A stretch of 15,146 nt of DNA, taken from the NCBI GenBank assembly GCA_018971405.1, contig JAGXAX010000007.1:1-15146 (forward strand), in the 5' to 3' direction. Positions 1 to 7,302 of this stretch are shown in pieces. The notes under the pieces were generated by a model. The model was not told where the DNA came from. It did not search any database and was given only the letters and a program-made list of their open reading frames with translations. A program made the translations under genes and the position numbers. Every line of letters starts with the position of its first letter. The first letter of the stretch is position 1. This stretch comes from Alphaproteobacteria bacterium (lineage in GTDB: Bacteria; Pseudomonadota; Alphaproteobacteria; Micavibrionales; UBA2020).

Positions 1-1
1 C

Positions 2-208
2 TGGATGGGCTGGCGTCCGCACAACCGCGGCGTTGTCATGAACCCGATCGACCACCCGCACGGCGGCGGCGAGGGTAAATCCTCCGGCGGCCGTCATCCG
101 GTCACGCCGTGGGGCAAGCCCACCAAGGGCGCGAAAACGCGCAAGAACAAATCCACAGACAAATACATCTTGCGTCGCCGCAAGAACAAGCGTCTGAGCA
201 AAGGTTAA
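2..208 (+). CDS. rplB: 50S ribosomal protein L2, C-terminal part (5' end outside window)
   Basis: This is the last 68 codons of L2, a core large-subunit protein that binds 23S rRNA near the peptidyl transferase centre and is needed for subunit joining. The reading frame is open to the window edge, so the start lies upstream. The strongly conserved block DHPHGGGEG is at about residues 17-25 of the fragment; its histidine corresponds to the residue implicated in peptidyl transfer in the E. coli protein. It is followed by HPVTPWG and a basic end ([17 protein letters not shown]) typical of L2 C-termini. The stop is TAA, and rpsS starts 15 bases later after a GAGGAG ribosome binding site. This is the usual S10 operon order (rplB-rpsS). 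Confidence 0.97.
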   Translation, partial: WMGWRPHNRGVVMNPIDHPHGGGEGKSSGGRHPVTPWGKPTKGAKTRKNKSTDKYILRRRKNKRLSKG

Positions 209-223
209 TAGAGGAGAGTAATA

Positions 224-520
224 GTGGCACGTTCAGTCAAAAAAGGCCCGTTCATCGACGGCTATCTGCTGAAAAAGGCAGACAAGGCGCGGGCATCCGG
301 CCGCAACGAGGTCATCAAGACCTGGTCGCGCCGCTCCACCATCCTGCCGCAATTCATCGGCCTGACCTTCGGCGTCTATAACGGCCAGAAGTTCATCCCC
401 GTCGTGATCACGGACAACATGATCGGTCACAAGCTGGGCGAATTCGCGCCGACGCGCCACTTCGTCGCGCACACCGCCGCCGGCGCCGACAAGACAGCGA
501 CAGCGAAAGCGAAAGGGTAA
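224..520 (+). CDS. rpsS: 30S ribosomal protein S19
   Basis: S19 binds 16S rRNA in the head of the small subunit, next to S13, and contacts the A-site finger bridge. The protein is 98 residues. It opens with the family signature [18 protein letters not shown] and contains the conserved [12 protein letters not shown] segment at about residues 69-80. The start is GTG, chosen because it gives the exact canonical N-terminus and lies 6-7 bases after GAGGAG. The usual length is about 92, and here the C-terminus has a short extra Ala/Lys tail ([11 protein letters not shown]). It lies between rplB and rplV, with 3 bases between its stop and the rplV start. Confidence 0.97.
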   Translation: MARSVKKGPFIDGYLLKKADKARASGRNEVIKTWSRRSTILPQFIGLTFGVYNGQKFIPVVITDNMIGHKLGEFAPTRHFVAHTAAGADKTATAKAKG

Positions 521-523
521 GCC

Positions 524-1018
524 ATGGCCAAGACAACGAACAAACCCCGCCGCGCCGACAACGAAGCCATCGCCAAGGCCCGTTACATCAAGGGCAGCGA
601 GCGTAAATTGAACCTGCTCGCGGAAATGATCCGCGGCAAGCTCGCCGCGCGCGCGCTGATCGACCTCGAATTCTCGCGCAAGCGCATGTCGCTGGAAGTC
701 AAGAAAGTCCTCGAATCCGCGATCGCTAACGCCGAGAACAACCACAACCTCGATGTTGACCGGCTGGTCGTGAAGTCGGCGACCGTCGGCCGCACCATGA
801 CCATGAAGCGCTTCCACGCGCGCGGCCGCGGCCGCAGCGCCGGCGTCGAAAAACCCTTTTCCAACATCACCATCGTCGTCGGCGAAGGCGGCGCGGAAAA
901 GCACAAGACGAAAAAGGCCGCCGCCGAGGCGAAAGTGAAAGAGGGCGCGAAGAAGAAAGCGTCCGCCAAGAAATCTGCCGGAAAAACGGCAAAAACAGAA
1001 ACGAAAGCTGGAGAATAA
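524..1018 (+). CDS. rplV: 50S ribosomal protein L22 with a long Lys/Ala-rich C-terminal tail
   Basis: L22 binds several 23S rRNA domains, and its long beta-hairpin lines the nascent-peptide exit tunnel, where macrolide resistance changes arise. The globular part is about residues 1-121: an [21 protein letters not shown] segment (split around 19-39), then the tunnel hairpin near residues 83-105 ([19 protein letters not shown]). The family is normally about 110-130 residues; this protein is 164. The last roughly 42 residues are almost only Lys, Ala, Glu, Gly and Thr (for example [15 protein letters not shown]). The codons of the tail stay in frame and in the same GC-rich style, so it looks like a genuine extension and not a frameshift. 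The ATG is 3 bases after rpsS, which suggests coupled translation. Confidence 0.96.
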   Translation: MAKTTNKPRRADNEAIAKARYIKGSERKLNLLAEMIRGKLAARALIDLEFSRKRMSLEVKKVLESAIANAENNHNLDVDRLVVKSATVGRTMTMKRFHARGRGRSAGVEKPFSNITIVVGEGGAEKHKTKKAAAEAKVKEGAKKKASAKKSAGKTAKTETKAGE

Positions 1019-1021
1019 GCA

Positions 1022-1702
1022 ATGGGTCAGAAGATTAACCCGATCGGGCTGAGACTGGGCATCAACCGCACGTGGGACAGCCGCTGGTACGCGGGCAAGG
1101 ACTACGCGACGAAGCTGCTGCAGGACATCAAGCTCCGCAATCACGTTCTCGCCGCGCTGAAAACGGCGGGCGTCGCGCGCGTCGTCATCGAACGCGCCGC
1201 GAACAAGACCGCCGTCACCATCCATACGGCGCGTCCGGGCGTGATCATCGGCAAGAAGGGCTCTGACATCGAAAAGCTCCGCAAGGACCTCTCCAAATTC
1301 ACCGGTGGCGACGTGACGCTGAACATCGTCGAAATCCGCAAGCCGGAAATGGACGCGCAACTGGTGGCCGACGGCATCGCCCAGCAGCTCGAGCGCCGCG
1401 TCTCCTTCCGCCGCGCCATGAAGCGCGGGGTGCAATCGGCCCTGCGTCTCGGCGCGGGCGGCATCCGCGTCAACTGCGCCGGCCGTCTCGCCGGTGCGGA
1501 AATCGCGCGCCGCGAATGGTACCGCGAAGGCCGCGTGCCCCTGCACACGCTGCGTGCCGACGTCGATTACGCCATTTCGCGCGCTTCGACGACCTACGGC
1601 ATCATCGGCATCAAAGTCTGGATCTTCAAGGGCGAGATCCTCGCGCACGACCCGATGGCGCACGACAAGCGCCTGACCGACCAGCATCAGCAACGGGCTT
1701 AA
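1022..1702 (+). CDS. rpsC: 30S ribosomal protein S3
   Basis: S3 sits at the mRNA entry channel of the small subunit and, with S4 and S5, gives the ribosome its mRNA helicase activity. The protein is 226 residues, of normal length. The N-terminal signature [24 protein letters not shown] spans roughly residues 1-24. A KH type 2 domain carries the GKKG loop at residues 77-80 ([16 protein letters not shown]), and the C-terminal domain has the conserved [31 protein letters not shown] region (about 159-189). The start is ATG, 3 bases after the rplV stop, with GGAG inside the end of rplV. A small A/T-rich inverted repeat overlaps the stop codon (see 1698-1713). Confidence 0.98.
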   Translation: MGQKINPIGLRLGINRTWDSRWYAGKDYATKLLQDIKLRNHVLAALKTAGVARVVIERAANKTAVTIHTARPGVIIGKKGSDIEKLRKDLSKFTGGDVTLNIVEIRKPEMDAQLVADGIAQQLERRVSFRRAMKRGVQSALRLGAGGIRVNCAGRLAGAEIARREWYREGRVPLHTLRADVDYAISRASTTYGIIGIKVWIFKGEILAHDPMAHDKRLTDQHQQRA

Positions 1703-1713
1703 AAGGTTTTAAG
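1698..1713 (+). repeat. A/T-rich inverted repeat over the rpsC stop codon
   Basis: CTTAAAA and TTTTAAG are exact inverted arms around a central GG. In RNA this gives a 6-base-pair stem with an AGGU loop. It includes the rpsC TAA stop and lies 20 bases before the rplP start, in the largest gap (31 bases) of this part of the cluster. It is too weak to be an intrinsic terminator and has no following T tract. An RNA processing site or a spacing element are possibilities, and it may be chance. Confidence 0.3.
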
Positions 1714-1733
1714 AGAAAAAAGGAATTACGGCC

Positions 1734-2141
1734 ATGATGTCACCAAAGAAAATGAAGTACAGGAAGCAGCACAAGGGGCGCATCCACGGGAAAGCGACCT
1801 CCGGCACTTATCTTTCTTACGGCTCCTTCGGCCTGAAGGCGGTCACCCCGGAGCGCATCACCGCCCGCCAGATCGAGGCCGCCCGCCGCGCCATCAGCCG
1901 CTGCATCAAGCGTCAGGGCCGCTTGTGGATCCGCATTTTCCCCGACGTGCCGGTCTCCAAGAAGCCCCTCGAAGTGCGGATGGGTTCGGGCAAGGGCTCG
2001 CCAGAGTTTTACGTGTCGCGCGTCAAGCCCGGCAAGATCATGTTTGAACTGGACGGCGTGCCCCGCGCAGTGGCCGAAGAGGCGTTCTCGCTCGCTTCCG
2101 CCAAGCTGCCGATCAAAGTGCGTTTCGTGTCCCGCGACTAG
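1734..2141 (+). CDS. rplP: 50S ribosomal protein L16
   Basis: L16 is a late-assembly protein of the large subunit that helps shape the A-site tRNA region near the peptidyl transferase centre. The protein is 135 residues, normal for the family. The N-terminus [16 protein letters not shown] aligns with the usual MLSPKRTKFRKQHKGR; the first of the two adjacent ATG codons is chosen because the second then occupies the position of the family's Leu2. Conserved blocks include [12 protein letters not shown] (about 44-55), [27 protein letters not shown] (split around 62-88) and [15 protein letters not shown]-containing ribosome binding site lies about 9 bases upstream. Gene order rpsC-rplP-rpmC is the standard one. 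Confidence 0.98.
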   Translation: MMSPKKMKYRKQHKGRIHGKATSGTYLSYGSFGLKAVTPERITARQIEAARRAISRCIKRQGRLWIRIFPDVPVSKKPLEVRMGSGKGSPEFYVSRVKPGKIMFELDGVPRAVAEEAFSLASAKLPIKVRFVSRD

Positions 2142-2153
2142 AAAGAGAAGAAA

Positions 2154-2411
2154 ATGAAAACCGCAGATTTGAGAGCAAAAAGCCAAGACGAGCTGCAGCA
2201 GAGCCTGATGGACCTGCGCAAGGAGCAGTTCAACTTCCGGTTCCAGAAGACGACCGGCAAAATCGAGGACACGTCGCGCATCCGCACCGTCCGCCGCGAC
2301 ATCGCCAAGATCAAGACGCTTTTGAATGAAACGAAATCCGGCAAAGAGCCGGTCGCGAAACCCGCCAAGGCTGCCAAAAAGGCGCCCGCCAAAAAGAAAG
2401 CTAAGGAGTAA
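2154..2411 (+). CDS. rpmC: 50S ribosomal protein L29 with Lys/Ala-rich C-terminal tail
   Basis: L29 is a small alpha-helical hairpin beside L23 at the exit of the polypeptide tunnel, where trigger factor and signal recognition particle dock. The core, about residues 1-60, has the two family helices (MKTADLRAKSQDELQQSLMD and the RIRTVRRDIAKIKTLLNE region). The usual length is 60-70; this protein has 85 residues because of a tail of about 24 residues made mostly of Lys, Ala and Pro ([15 protein letters not shown]). As L29 lies at the tunnel exit, the tail would probably project from the solvent side (inference). The start is ATG with an AGAGAAGA purine-rich site upstream; rpsQ follows after 5 bases. 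Confidence 0.96.
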   Translation: MKTADLRAKSQDELQQSLMDLRKEQFNFRFQKTTGKIEDTSRIRTVRRDIAKIKTLLNETKSGKEPVAKPAKAAKKAPAKKKAKE

Positions 2412-2416
2412 AATAA

Positions 2417-2770
2417 ATGCCCCGCCGTGTGCTTGAAGGTAAAGTCGTCAGCGACAAATGCGATAAAACGGTAACGGTGCTGGTCGAGCGCCGCGTGCAG
2501 GACAGCGTCTACGGCAAGATCATCCGCCGTTCCGCGAAATACGCCGCGCATGACGAGACCAACCAGTGGAAGACCGGCGACCTCGTGACGATCGAGGAAT
2601 GCCGCCCGCTCTCCAAGTCGAAGAACTGGCGCGTGGTCAGCGGCAAGGTCACCGGCGAAAGTCAGGTGAAGACGGTCGATGATGCGGGCAATGGCAAAAA
2701 GTCCGTGAAGCGCGACCTCTCCGACAAGAAAGCGGCGCAGAAGAAGCCCGCGGCGAAAAAAGAGAAGTAA
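2417..2770 (+). CDS. rpsQ: 30S ribosomal protein S17 with Lys-rich C-terminal extension
   Basis: S17 is a primary 16S rRNA binding protein with an OB fold that organises the 5' domain and lies in the body of the small subunit. The core of about 78 residues matches the family: [26 protein letters not shown], then a [15 protein letters not shown] segment and [20 protein letters not shown]. Bacterial S17 is usually 80-90 residues, but this one has 117. The extra roughly 39 residues (79-117) end in a Lys/Ala-rich tail ([14 protein letters not shown]). The start is ATG, 5 bases after rpmC, with AAGGAG in the last codons of rpmC as the ribosome binding site. A 28-base A-rich gap follows before rplN, which is the usual boundary between S10 and spc operons, with no promoter or terminator seen there. 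Confidence 0.96.
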   Translation: MPRRVLEGKVVSDKCDKTVTVLVERRVQDSVYGKIIRRSAKYAAHDETNQWKTGDLVTIEECRPLSKSKNWRVVSGKVTGESQVKTVDDAGNGKKSVKRDLSDKKAAQKKPAAKKEK

Positions 2771-2798
2771 GAAGAATTAACTTAGAAAGGTCAAAAAC

Positions 2799-3167
2799 AT
2801 GATACAGATGCAAACTAATCTGGATGTTGCCGACAACAGCGGCGCGCGCCGGGTCCAGTGCATCAAGGTGCTGGGCGGCTCACACCGCCGGACGGCCGGT
2901 ATCGGCGACATCGTCGTCGTTTCGGTGAAGGACGCCATTCCGCGCGGCCGCGTCAAGAAAGGCACCGTGCACAAGGCGGTCATCGTCCGCACATCGACGC
3001 CGCTCAAGCGCGACGACGGCACGTCGATCCGCTTCGACCGCAACGCCGCCGTGCTGATCAATCAGGCGGGCGAACCGGTCGGCACCCGTATCTTCGGCCC
3101 CGTCACTCGCGAGCTGCGCGGCAAGAACTTCATGAAAATCATTTCTCTCGCGCCGGAGGTGCTGTGA
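2799..3167 (+). CDS. rplN: 50S ribosomal protein L14
   Basis: L14 is a compact beta-barrel protein of the large subunit that, with L19, contacts the 30S subunit; the silencing factor RsfS binds it in other bacteria. The protein has the canonical 122 residues, with the signature [17 protein letters not shown] at the start, [20 protein letters not shown] in the middle and the conserved end [19 protein letters not shown]. The start is ATG after an AGAAAGG site. Its TGA stop shares one base with the rplX ATG (TGATG), so translation of the two is probably coupled. In E. coli, rplN is the first gene of the spc operon. Confidence 0.98.
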   Translation: MIQMQTNLDVADNSGARRVQCIKVLGGSHRRTAGIGDIVVVSVKDAIPRGRVKKGTVHKAVIVRTSTPLKRDDGTSIRFDRNAAVLINQAGEPVGTRIFGPVTRELRGKNFMKIISLAPEVL

Positions 3168-3487
3168 TGACCGCTCCCAAATTCAAGATCAGGAAGGGCG
3201 ATACCGTCGTCGTCCTCGCCGGCAAAGACAAAGGCAAGAAGGGCGAGGTCAAGCACGTCGACACCGCCGCCGCACGCGTCACCGTCGCGGGCGTCAATCA
3301 GGTGACCAAGCACCGCAAGCCCTCGCAGGCAGGCGCCGGCGGCGTCGAGAAGATCGAGAAGTCGCTGCATATCTCCAACGTGGCGCTGCTCGACCCGAAA
3401 TCCGGCAAGCCAACCCGCGTCGGGTATAAAACGGTCGGCGACCGCAAGGTGCGCGTCGCGAAACGCTCCGGCGAGCAGATGGAATAA
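3167..3487 (+). CDS. rplX: 50S ribosomal protein L24
   Basis: L24 is an assembly initiator of the large subunit that binds the 5' end of 23S rRNA and lies near the tunnel exit. The protein is 106 residues. An N-terminal KOW motif ([21 protein letters not shown], split around residues 8-28) is followed by the typical [13 protein letters not shown] segment (about 43-55), the [11 protein letters not shown] strand and [16 protein letters not shown]. The ATG at 3167 overlaps the rplN stop by one base and is 7 bases after GGAGG at 3155-3159. An in-frame GTG one codon earlier is too close to that site to be preferred. Confidence 0.97.
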   Translation: MTAPKFKIRKGDTVVVLAGKDKGKKGEVKHVDTAAARVTVAGVNQVTKHRKPSQAGAGGVEKIEKSLHISNVALLDPKSGKPTRVGYKTVGDRKVRVAKRSGEQME

Positions 3488-3498
3488 GTGAGGAAGCT

Positions 3499-4044
3499 AT
3501 GGTAGCCCGTCTTAAAAAAGAATATCTGGAAAAAATCAAGCCGGCGTTGAAGCAGCAGTTCGGGTTCGAGAACGACATGCAGATTCCGCGTCTGGACAAG
3601 ATCGTCATCAACATGGGCGTGGGCGAAAGCGCCTCCGACAGCAAGAAGATCAACGGCGCCGTCGCCGACATGACGCTGATCGCGGGGCAAAAGCCGCTGG
3701 TCATCCGCTCGAGGAAGTCGATCGCTGCCTTCAAGCTGCGCGCCGACATCCCGATCGGCTGCAAGGTGACGCTGCGCGGCGAGCGCATGTACGAATTCCT
3801 CGATCGCCTGATCACCATTGCCATGCCGCGCATCCGCGACTTCCGCGGCGTGTCGGACAGGAGCTTCGACGGTCACGGCAACTACGCCCTCGGCATCAAG
3901 GAACAGATCATTTTCCCCGAAATCAATTTCGACAAGGTGGACGAGATCCGGGGCATGGACATCATCATCTGCACCACCGCGGTGAACGATGACCAGGCAA
4001 GAGCTTTGCTGAAGGCATTCAAGATGCCCTTCAGGCTGCGTTAA
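3499..4044 (+). CDS. rplE: 50S ribosomal protein L5
   Basis: L5 binds 5S rRNA as part of the L5-L18-5S complex in the central protuberance and contacts P-site tRNA. The protein is 181 residues, near the usual 178-185. Recognisable blocks are [15 protein letters not shown] (about 31-45), the [19 protein letters not shown] region, [21 protein letters not shown] and the C-terminal [14 protein letters not shown] [13 protein letters not shown] followed by [10 protein letters not shown]. The start is ATG, 4 bases after GAGGA. In E. coli the S8 repressor target lies around the rplX-rplE junction; I could not recognise an equivalent structure in this 11-base gap. Confidence 0.98.
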   Translation: MVARLKKEYLEKIKPALKQQFGFENDMQIPRLDKIVINMGVGESASDSKKINGAVADMTLIAGQKPLVIRSRKSIAAFKLRADIPIGCKVTLRGERMYEFLDRLITIAMPRIRDFRGVSDRSFDGHGNYALGIKEQIIFPEINFDKVDEIRGMDIIICTTAVNDDQARALLKAFKMPFRLR

Positions 4045-4065
4045 TTCAGGAAGGATTTTTCAAGT

Positions 4066-4371
4066 ATGGCCAAGACAAGTTCAGTCGAAAAAAACAACCG
4101 CCGCAAGAAGATGGCGAAGCAATACGCCGCCAAGTGGGCGAAGCTGAAAGAGATCGCCAACGATCCGTCCCGCCCGGCGGACGAGCGTTTCGCTGCGCGC
4201 CTCAAGATGGCGACGCTGCCGCGCAACTCGCACCCGACGCGCATCCGCAACCGCTGCGCGCTCACGGGCCGCGCCCGCGGCAACTACCGGAAATTCGGTA
4301 TCTCGCGCCTGATGTTCCGCGAACTCGCGTCCATGGGGATGATCCCGGGCGTCACGAAATCAAGCTGGTAA
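4066..4371 (+). CDS. rpsN: 30S ribosomal protein S14, long zinc-free form
   Basis: S14 is a late-assembling protein of the 30S head. At 101 residues, and with only one cysteine (in NRCALTGR, about residue 65), it is the long form that does not bind zinc; the short form of about 61 residues carries two CxxC pairs. The family motif [21 protein letters not shown] is split around residues 62-82, and the C-terminus [12 protein letters not shown] is canonical. The start is ATG after AGGAAGG. It lies between rplE and rpsH as in proteobacteria generally. Confidence 0.98.
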   Translation: MAKTSSVEKNNRRKKMAKQYAAKWAKLKEIANDPSRPADERFAARLKMATLPRNSHPTRIRNRCALTGRARGNYRKFGISRLMFRELASMGMIPGVTKSSW

Positions 4372-4390
4372 GAGGAAAGGAGAAATACAC

Positions 4391-4786
4391 ATGGTAAACG
4401 ATCCTCTTGGAGATTTGCTCACCCGCATCCGCAACGGCCAGATGGCGCGCCTCACGGCCGTTTCCAGCCCGGCGTCGAAGCACCGCATCAGCGTTCTCGA
4501 AGTGCTGAAGCGCGAAGGCTACATCCGTGATTACAGCGTGTCGCAAAAAGACAACGGCGCGAGCGAGCTGAGCGTCGAACTGAAATACGCAGAAGGCCAG
4601 CCGGTGATCCGCAGCATTTCGCGCGTTTCCCGCCCCGGCCGCCGCGTTTATTCGAAGGTCGCGGATGTTCCGCGCGTTTACAACGGCCTCGGCATCTCGA
4701 TCCTCTCCACGTCACGCGGCGTGATGTCCGACAAGGAAGCTCGCGAGGCCCACGTGGGCGGCGAACTGCTCTGCCGGGTCTTTTAA
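4391..4786 (+). CDS. rpsH: 30S ribosomal protein S8
   Basis: S8 binds the central domain of 16S rRNA and is the translational repressor of the spc operon in E. coli. The protein is 131 residues, of normal length. It opens with the signature MVNDPLGDLLTRIRNGQMA, has the LEVLKREGYIRDY segment at about 36-48, and ends with the conserved block LGISILSTSRGVMSDKEAR (about 99-117) and HVGGELLCRVF. The ribosome binding site is a strong GGAAAGGAG, 9 bases before the ATG. Whether it regulates this cluster cannot be decided from the sequence. Confidence 0.98.
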   Translation: MVNDPLGDLLTRIRNGQMARLTAVSSPASKHRISVLEVLKREGYIRDYSVSQKDNGASELSVELKYAEGQPVIRSISRVSRPGRRVYSKVADVPRVYNGLGISILSTSRGVMSDKEAREAHVGGELLCRVF

Positions 4787-4804
4787 TCGAAGGGTATGTA
4801 AGTC

Positions 4805-5338
4805 ATGTCAAGAATAGCAAAACACCCGATCAAGATCCCCGCCGGCGTCGACGTCAAGGTCGGCGGCGGGAAGATGACCGTCAAGGGCAAAAAGGGCGAG
4901 CTGCACCTCGATCTCGTCGGCGACATCTCCGCCGAAGTCAAGGACGGCGCCGTGACGCTGAAGCCGCGCAGCACGGCGCGCTTCGCCACGGACATGTGGG
5001 GCACGACGGCCTCCAACCTGCGCAACATGATCAAGGGCGTGACCGAAGGTTATTCCAAGAAGCTGTTGCTCGAAGGCGTCGGTTTCCGCGCTGCGATGAA
5101 GGGCAAGGATCTTGTACTGCAAATCGGCTTCAGCCATGAAGTCAACTACAAGACGCCGCAGGGCATCGAGATCAAGGCGCCGAAACAGACGGAAATCGAA
5201 ATCAGCGGCATCGACAAGCAAAAAGTCGGACAGGTCGCCGCCGAAATCTACCACATGAAGCCGCCGGAGCCTTATAAGGGCAAGGGCTTCCGCTACGAAG
5301 GTCAAATCATCCGCCGCAAGGAAGGCAAGAAGAAGTAA
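4805..5338 (+). CDS. rplF: 50S ribosomal protein L6
   Basis: L6 binds domain VI of 23S rRNA near the sarcin-ricin loop and the factor binding site. The protein has 177 residues, as expected. It contains two related alpha/beta domains. The first opens with MSRIAKHPIKIPAGVDVKV; the second ends with the hallmark PEPYKGKGFRYEGQIIRRKEGKKK, in which KGKGFRYEG matches the conserved L6 C-terminal motif. The ATG is preceded by GAAGGG with a spacing of 10 bases. The gap before it contains an ATG TAA pair (4796-4801) too close to that site to be a plausible start. Confidence 0.98.
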   Translation: MSRIAKHPIKIPAGVDVKVGGGKMTVKGKKGELHLDLVGDISAEVKDGAVTLKPRSTARFATDMWGTTASNLRNMIKGVTEGYSKKLLLEGVGFRAAMKGKDLVLQIGFSHEVNYKTPQGIEIKAPKQTEIEISGIDKQKVGQVAAEIYHMKPPEPYKGKGFRYEGQIIRRKEGKKK

Positions 5339-5347
5339 GGTGAAGTC

Positions 5348-5710
5348 ATGAAAACAACGTCAAAACAACGCCGCCAGTGGCGGGTGCGCAAGGCCGTCAA
5401 GCACGCGACCGAAAAGAACAACCGGCCGCGCCTCAGCGTCTATCGCTCCGCGCACCACATCTACGCGCAGGTCATCAACGACGCGACCGGCCTGACGCTG
5501 GCCGCCGCCTCGACGATGGATGTCGGCCTGAAAAAGAGCCTGAAGAGCACGCATGACAAGGACGCTGCGGCGGCCGTTGGCAAGCTGGTCGCCGAGCGCG
5601 CGAAGAAAGCGGGCGTCGAGCAGGTCGCTTTCGACCGCGGCTCCTATATGTATCATGGCCGCGTCAAGGCCTTGGCCGAAGCGGCGCGCGAAGCCGGCTT
5701 ATCGTTTTAA
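5348..5710 (+). CDS. rplR: 50S ribosomal protein L18
   Basis: L18 binds 5S rRNA and, with L5, attaches it to the large subunit. The protein is 120 residues, of normal length. An Arg/Lys-rich N-terminal tail (residues 1-20) precedes the family motif [23 protein letters not shown] (split around 27-49), then AAASTMD and the C-terminal [26 protein letters not shown], a nearly universal L18 end. The ribosome binding site TAAGGTGA overlaps the end of rplF, and rpsE follows after 12 bases with AGGAAGAG. Confidence 0.98.
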   Translation: MKTTSKQRRQWRVRKAVKHATEKNNRPRLSVYRSAHHIYAQVINDATGLTLAAASTMDVGLKKSLKSTHDKDAAAAVGKLVAERAKKAGVEQVAFDRGSYMYHGRVKALAEAAREAGLSF

Positions 5711-5722
5711 AGGAAGAGAAAA

Positions 5723-6301
5723 ATGGCAGAACAGAAGAAAGCTCCGAGAGAACACAAAGGCAAGCCGCGCGAGGGCCGCGACCGCGAAGAGGGCAGCGAA
5801 CTGCAGGAACGCCTCGTCGCCGTCAACCGCGTCTCCAAGACGGTCAAGGGCGGCCGCCGCATGGGGTTCGCCGCGATCATGGTCGTCGGTGACGGCCGCG
5901 GCCGCATCGGCGCCGGCACGGGCAAGGCCCGCGAAGTTCCCGAGGCGATCAAGAAAGCGACCGATCAGGCGAAGCGCCGCATGGTGCGCGTGCCCCTGCG
6001 CGACGCGCGCACGATCCACCACGACGTGGAAGCGCGTTTCGGCGCCGGCCGCGTCCGCCTGCGCGCCGCCCCGGCCGGTACCGGCATCATCGCCGGCGGC
6101 CCGCTGCGCGCTGTCTTCGAAGTCCTCGGCGTGCACGACATCGTCGCGAAGTCGCTGGGATCTCCCAACCCTTACAACATGGTGAAGGCCGCTCTCGAGG
6201 CGTTCAAGCTCATGGAAAGCCCGCGCATGGTCGCCGGCCGCCGCGGCCGCCGCGTCAACGAAGTGCTGGGCCGCAAGAACGACGCGAAGGAGACCGCATA
6301 A
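5723..6301 (+). CDS. rpsE: 30S ribosomal protein S5
   Basis: S5 helps set decoding accuracy and mRNA unwinding at the entry channel; changes in its loop confer spectinomycin resistance in many bacteria. The protein is 192 residues. After a charged N-terminus of about 27 residues comes the double-stranded RNA binding type domain with the loop [15 protein letters not shown] (35-49), where the spectinomycin-associated changes are known. It continues with [21 protein letters not shown] and the C-terminal domain with [18 protein letters not shown]. The TAA stop shares its last base with the rpmD ATG, so translation is likely coupled. Confidence 0.98.
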   Translation: MAEQKKAPREHKGKPREGRDREEGSELQERLVAVNRVSKTVKGGRRMGFAAIMVVGDGRGRIGAGTGKAREVPEAIKKATDQAKRRMVRVPLRDARTIHHDVEARFGAGRVRLRAAPAGTGIIAGGPLRAVFEVLGVHDIVAKSLGSPNPYNMVKAALEAFKLMESPRMVAGRRGRRVNEVLGRKNDAKETA

Positions 6302-6540
6302 TGACCGAGAAAAAAACCGCCGCGAAGAAGGCTGCGCCCAAAGCCGCCGCCAAGGCCGGCAAGAAAATAAAAGTCACGCAGATCGGCAGCCCGATCGGCC
6401 GCATCGACGCCCAACAGGCGACGCTGATCGGCCTCGGCCTCAACAAGCGCCACCGCTCCAAGGTGCTGGAAGACACGCCCGCCGTCCGCGGCATGATCAA
6501 CGTCGTCAAGCATCTCGTCACAGTCGAAGACGCGGCGTAA
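6301..6540 (+). CDS. rpmD: 50S ribosomal protein L30 with Lys/Ala-rich N-terminal extension
   Basis: L30 is a small large-subunit protein at the surface near domain II of 23S rRNA. The core, residues 22-79, has the usual [11 protein letters not shown] strand, [22 protein letters not shown] and a final [10 protein letters not shown]. Bacterial L30 is normally about 58-63 residues; here about 20 extra residues precede the core and consist almost entirely of Lys and Ala ([20 protein letters not shown]). The ATG at 6301 is supported by its one-base overlap with the rpsE stop; no ATG, GTG or TTG is visible between the tail and the core, so the extension is probably translated. Confidence 0.95.
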   Translation: MTEKKTAAKKAAPKAAAKAGKKIKVTQIGSPIGRIDAQQATLIGLGLNKRHRSKVLEDTPAVRGMINVVKHLVTVEDAA

Positions 6541-6564
6541 ATATAAAAGACAAGGAATGAAGCC

Positions 6565-7101
6565 ATGAAACTCAACCAGCTCAGAGACAATCCCGGCGCG
6601 CGCAAGCGTCCCATCACGGTCGGCCGCGGCATCGGCTCCGGCAAGGGCAAGACGTCCGGCCGCGGCGTCAAGGGCCAGAAAGCCCGCTCCGGCGTGGCGA
6701 TCAAGGGGTTCGAAGGCGGCCAGATGCCGATGCTGCGCCGCATCCCGAAGCGCGGCTTCAAGAACTACACCGCGAAACGCTATGCCGAAATCAACCTCGA
6801 CGATCTGCAGGAAGCCGTGGCGTCGAAGAAAATTTCCGCGACGCAGCCGATCGACCTCGCCATCCTGCTGGATGCGGGTATCGTGCGCGGCGGCAAGGAT
6901 GGCCTGCGCGTCGTCGCCGGCCGCCAGCCCGTCAAGGCCAAGCTGACCGTCGTCGTGACCGGCGCGACCAAGGGCGCCGTGGCGGCCGTTGAAAAGGCGG
7001 GTGGCAAGATCGAAGTCCTGCCCGCGAAGGTAAACAAGCTGCTCAAGGGCAAGCCCGGCAAAAAAGAGCAGGCGAAAAAAGCCGATGGTGCCAAGAAATA
7101 A
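6565..7101 (+). CDS. rplO: 50S ribosomal protein L15
   Basis: L15 is a late-assembly large-subunit protein with a long extended N-terminal arm threading through 23S rRNA. The arm is clear: [43 protein letters not shown] (split around residues 1-43), followed by [20 protein letters not shown]. The globular domain follows to about residue 157, and the last 20 or so residues are Lys-rich ([18 protein letters not shown]), giving 178 residues against the usual 145-160. It closes the uninterrupted ribosomal protein run: a gap of about 200 bases with its own promoter precedes secY. Confidence 0.97.
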   Translation: MKLNQLRDNPGARKRPITVGRGIGSGKGKTSGRGVKGQKARSGVAIKGFEGGQMPMLRRIPKRGFKNYTAKRYAEINLDDLQEAVASKKISATQPIDLAILLDAGIVRGGKDGLRVVAGRQPVKAKLTVVVTGATKGAVAAVEKAGGKIEVLPAKVNKLLKGKPGKKEQAKKADGAKK

Positions 7102-7151
7102 CGGAAGAAATATCCGGCTTTGAGAATCCGGCTGGTTCCGCGGGTGGCGTT

Positions 7152-7169
7152 CGCGCGCTCCGGCGCGCG
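7152..7169 (+). repeat. GC-rich hairpin in the rplO-secY gap
   Basis: CGCGCGC (7152-7158) and GCGCGCG (7163-7169) form a perfect 7-base-pair stem with a TCCG loop. It lies 50 bases after the rplO stop and upstream of the putative secY promoter. No T tract follows directly, so it is not a classical intrinsic terminator. It could slow polymerase or protect the 3' end of the upstream message from exonucleases (inference). Confidence 0.45.
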
Positions 7170-7188
7170 GGAGCCTGGCGCGTCTTTG

Positions 7189-7205
7189 CCGGTTCTCCGG
7201 AACGG
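7189..7205 (+). repeat. Second hairpin in the rplO-secY gap
   Basis: GTTC (7192-7195) pairs with GAAC (7200-7203) across a TCCG loop, and CC at 7189-7190 can pair with GG at 7204-7205 over a single bulged G. It has the same TCCG loop as the hairpin 20 bases upstream. It is a modest structure and may be chance in this GC-rich stretch. Confidence 0.3.
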
Positions 7206-7228
7206 GGCGCGGAAGCGGTTTATAGCTA

Positions 7229-7257
7229 TTGACCGGCTGGTTTCATCGCCCTAGACT
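7229..7257 (+). promoter_or_regulatory. Putative sigma70-type promoter for secY-adk
   Basis: TTGACC at 7229-7234 is separated by exactly 17 bases from TAGACT at 7252-7257. Both hexamers resemble the housekeeping consensus (TTGACA and TATAAT), and alphaproteobacterial promoters keep mainly the TTGAC element. Transcription would start near 7264, leaving a leader of about 40 bases before the GTG of secY. The match is seen in the sequence; activity is inferred. Confidence 0.6.
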
Positions 7258-7302
7258 TGTGCCCGATCGCGCCCATTATCTTCTTCGAGGAGACCCGCCG
7301 CC

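Noticed and set aside
233..1693. 486-codon open frame on the - strand across rpsS, rplV and rpsC
   Set aside because: It is antisense to three clearly identified ribosomal protein genes, its product is Arg/Asp/Val-rich without family features, and long antisense frames are common in GC-rich codon use.
3480..3520. E. coli-type S8 repressor target at the rplX-rplE junction
   Set aside because: I could not see a stem resembling the S8-binding helix around the rplE start; structure prediction would be needed to be certain.
4796..4801. Minimal ATG-TAA open frame between rpsH and rplF
   Set aside because: It is one base from the GAAGGG site, too close for initiation, and the rplF start has normal spacing.
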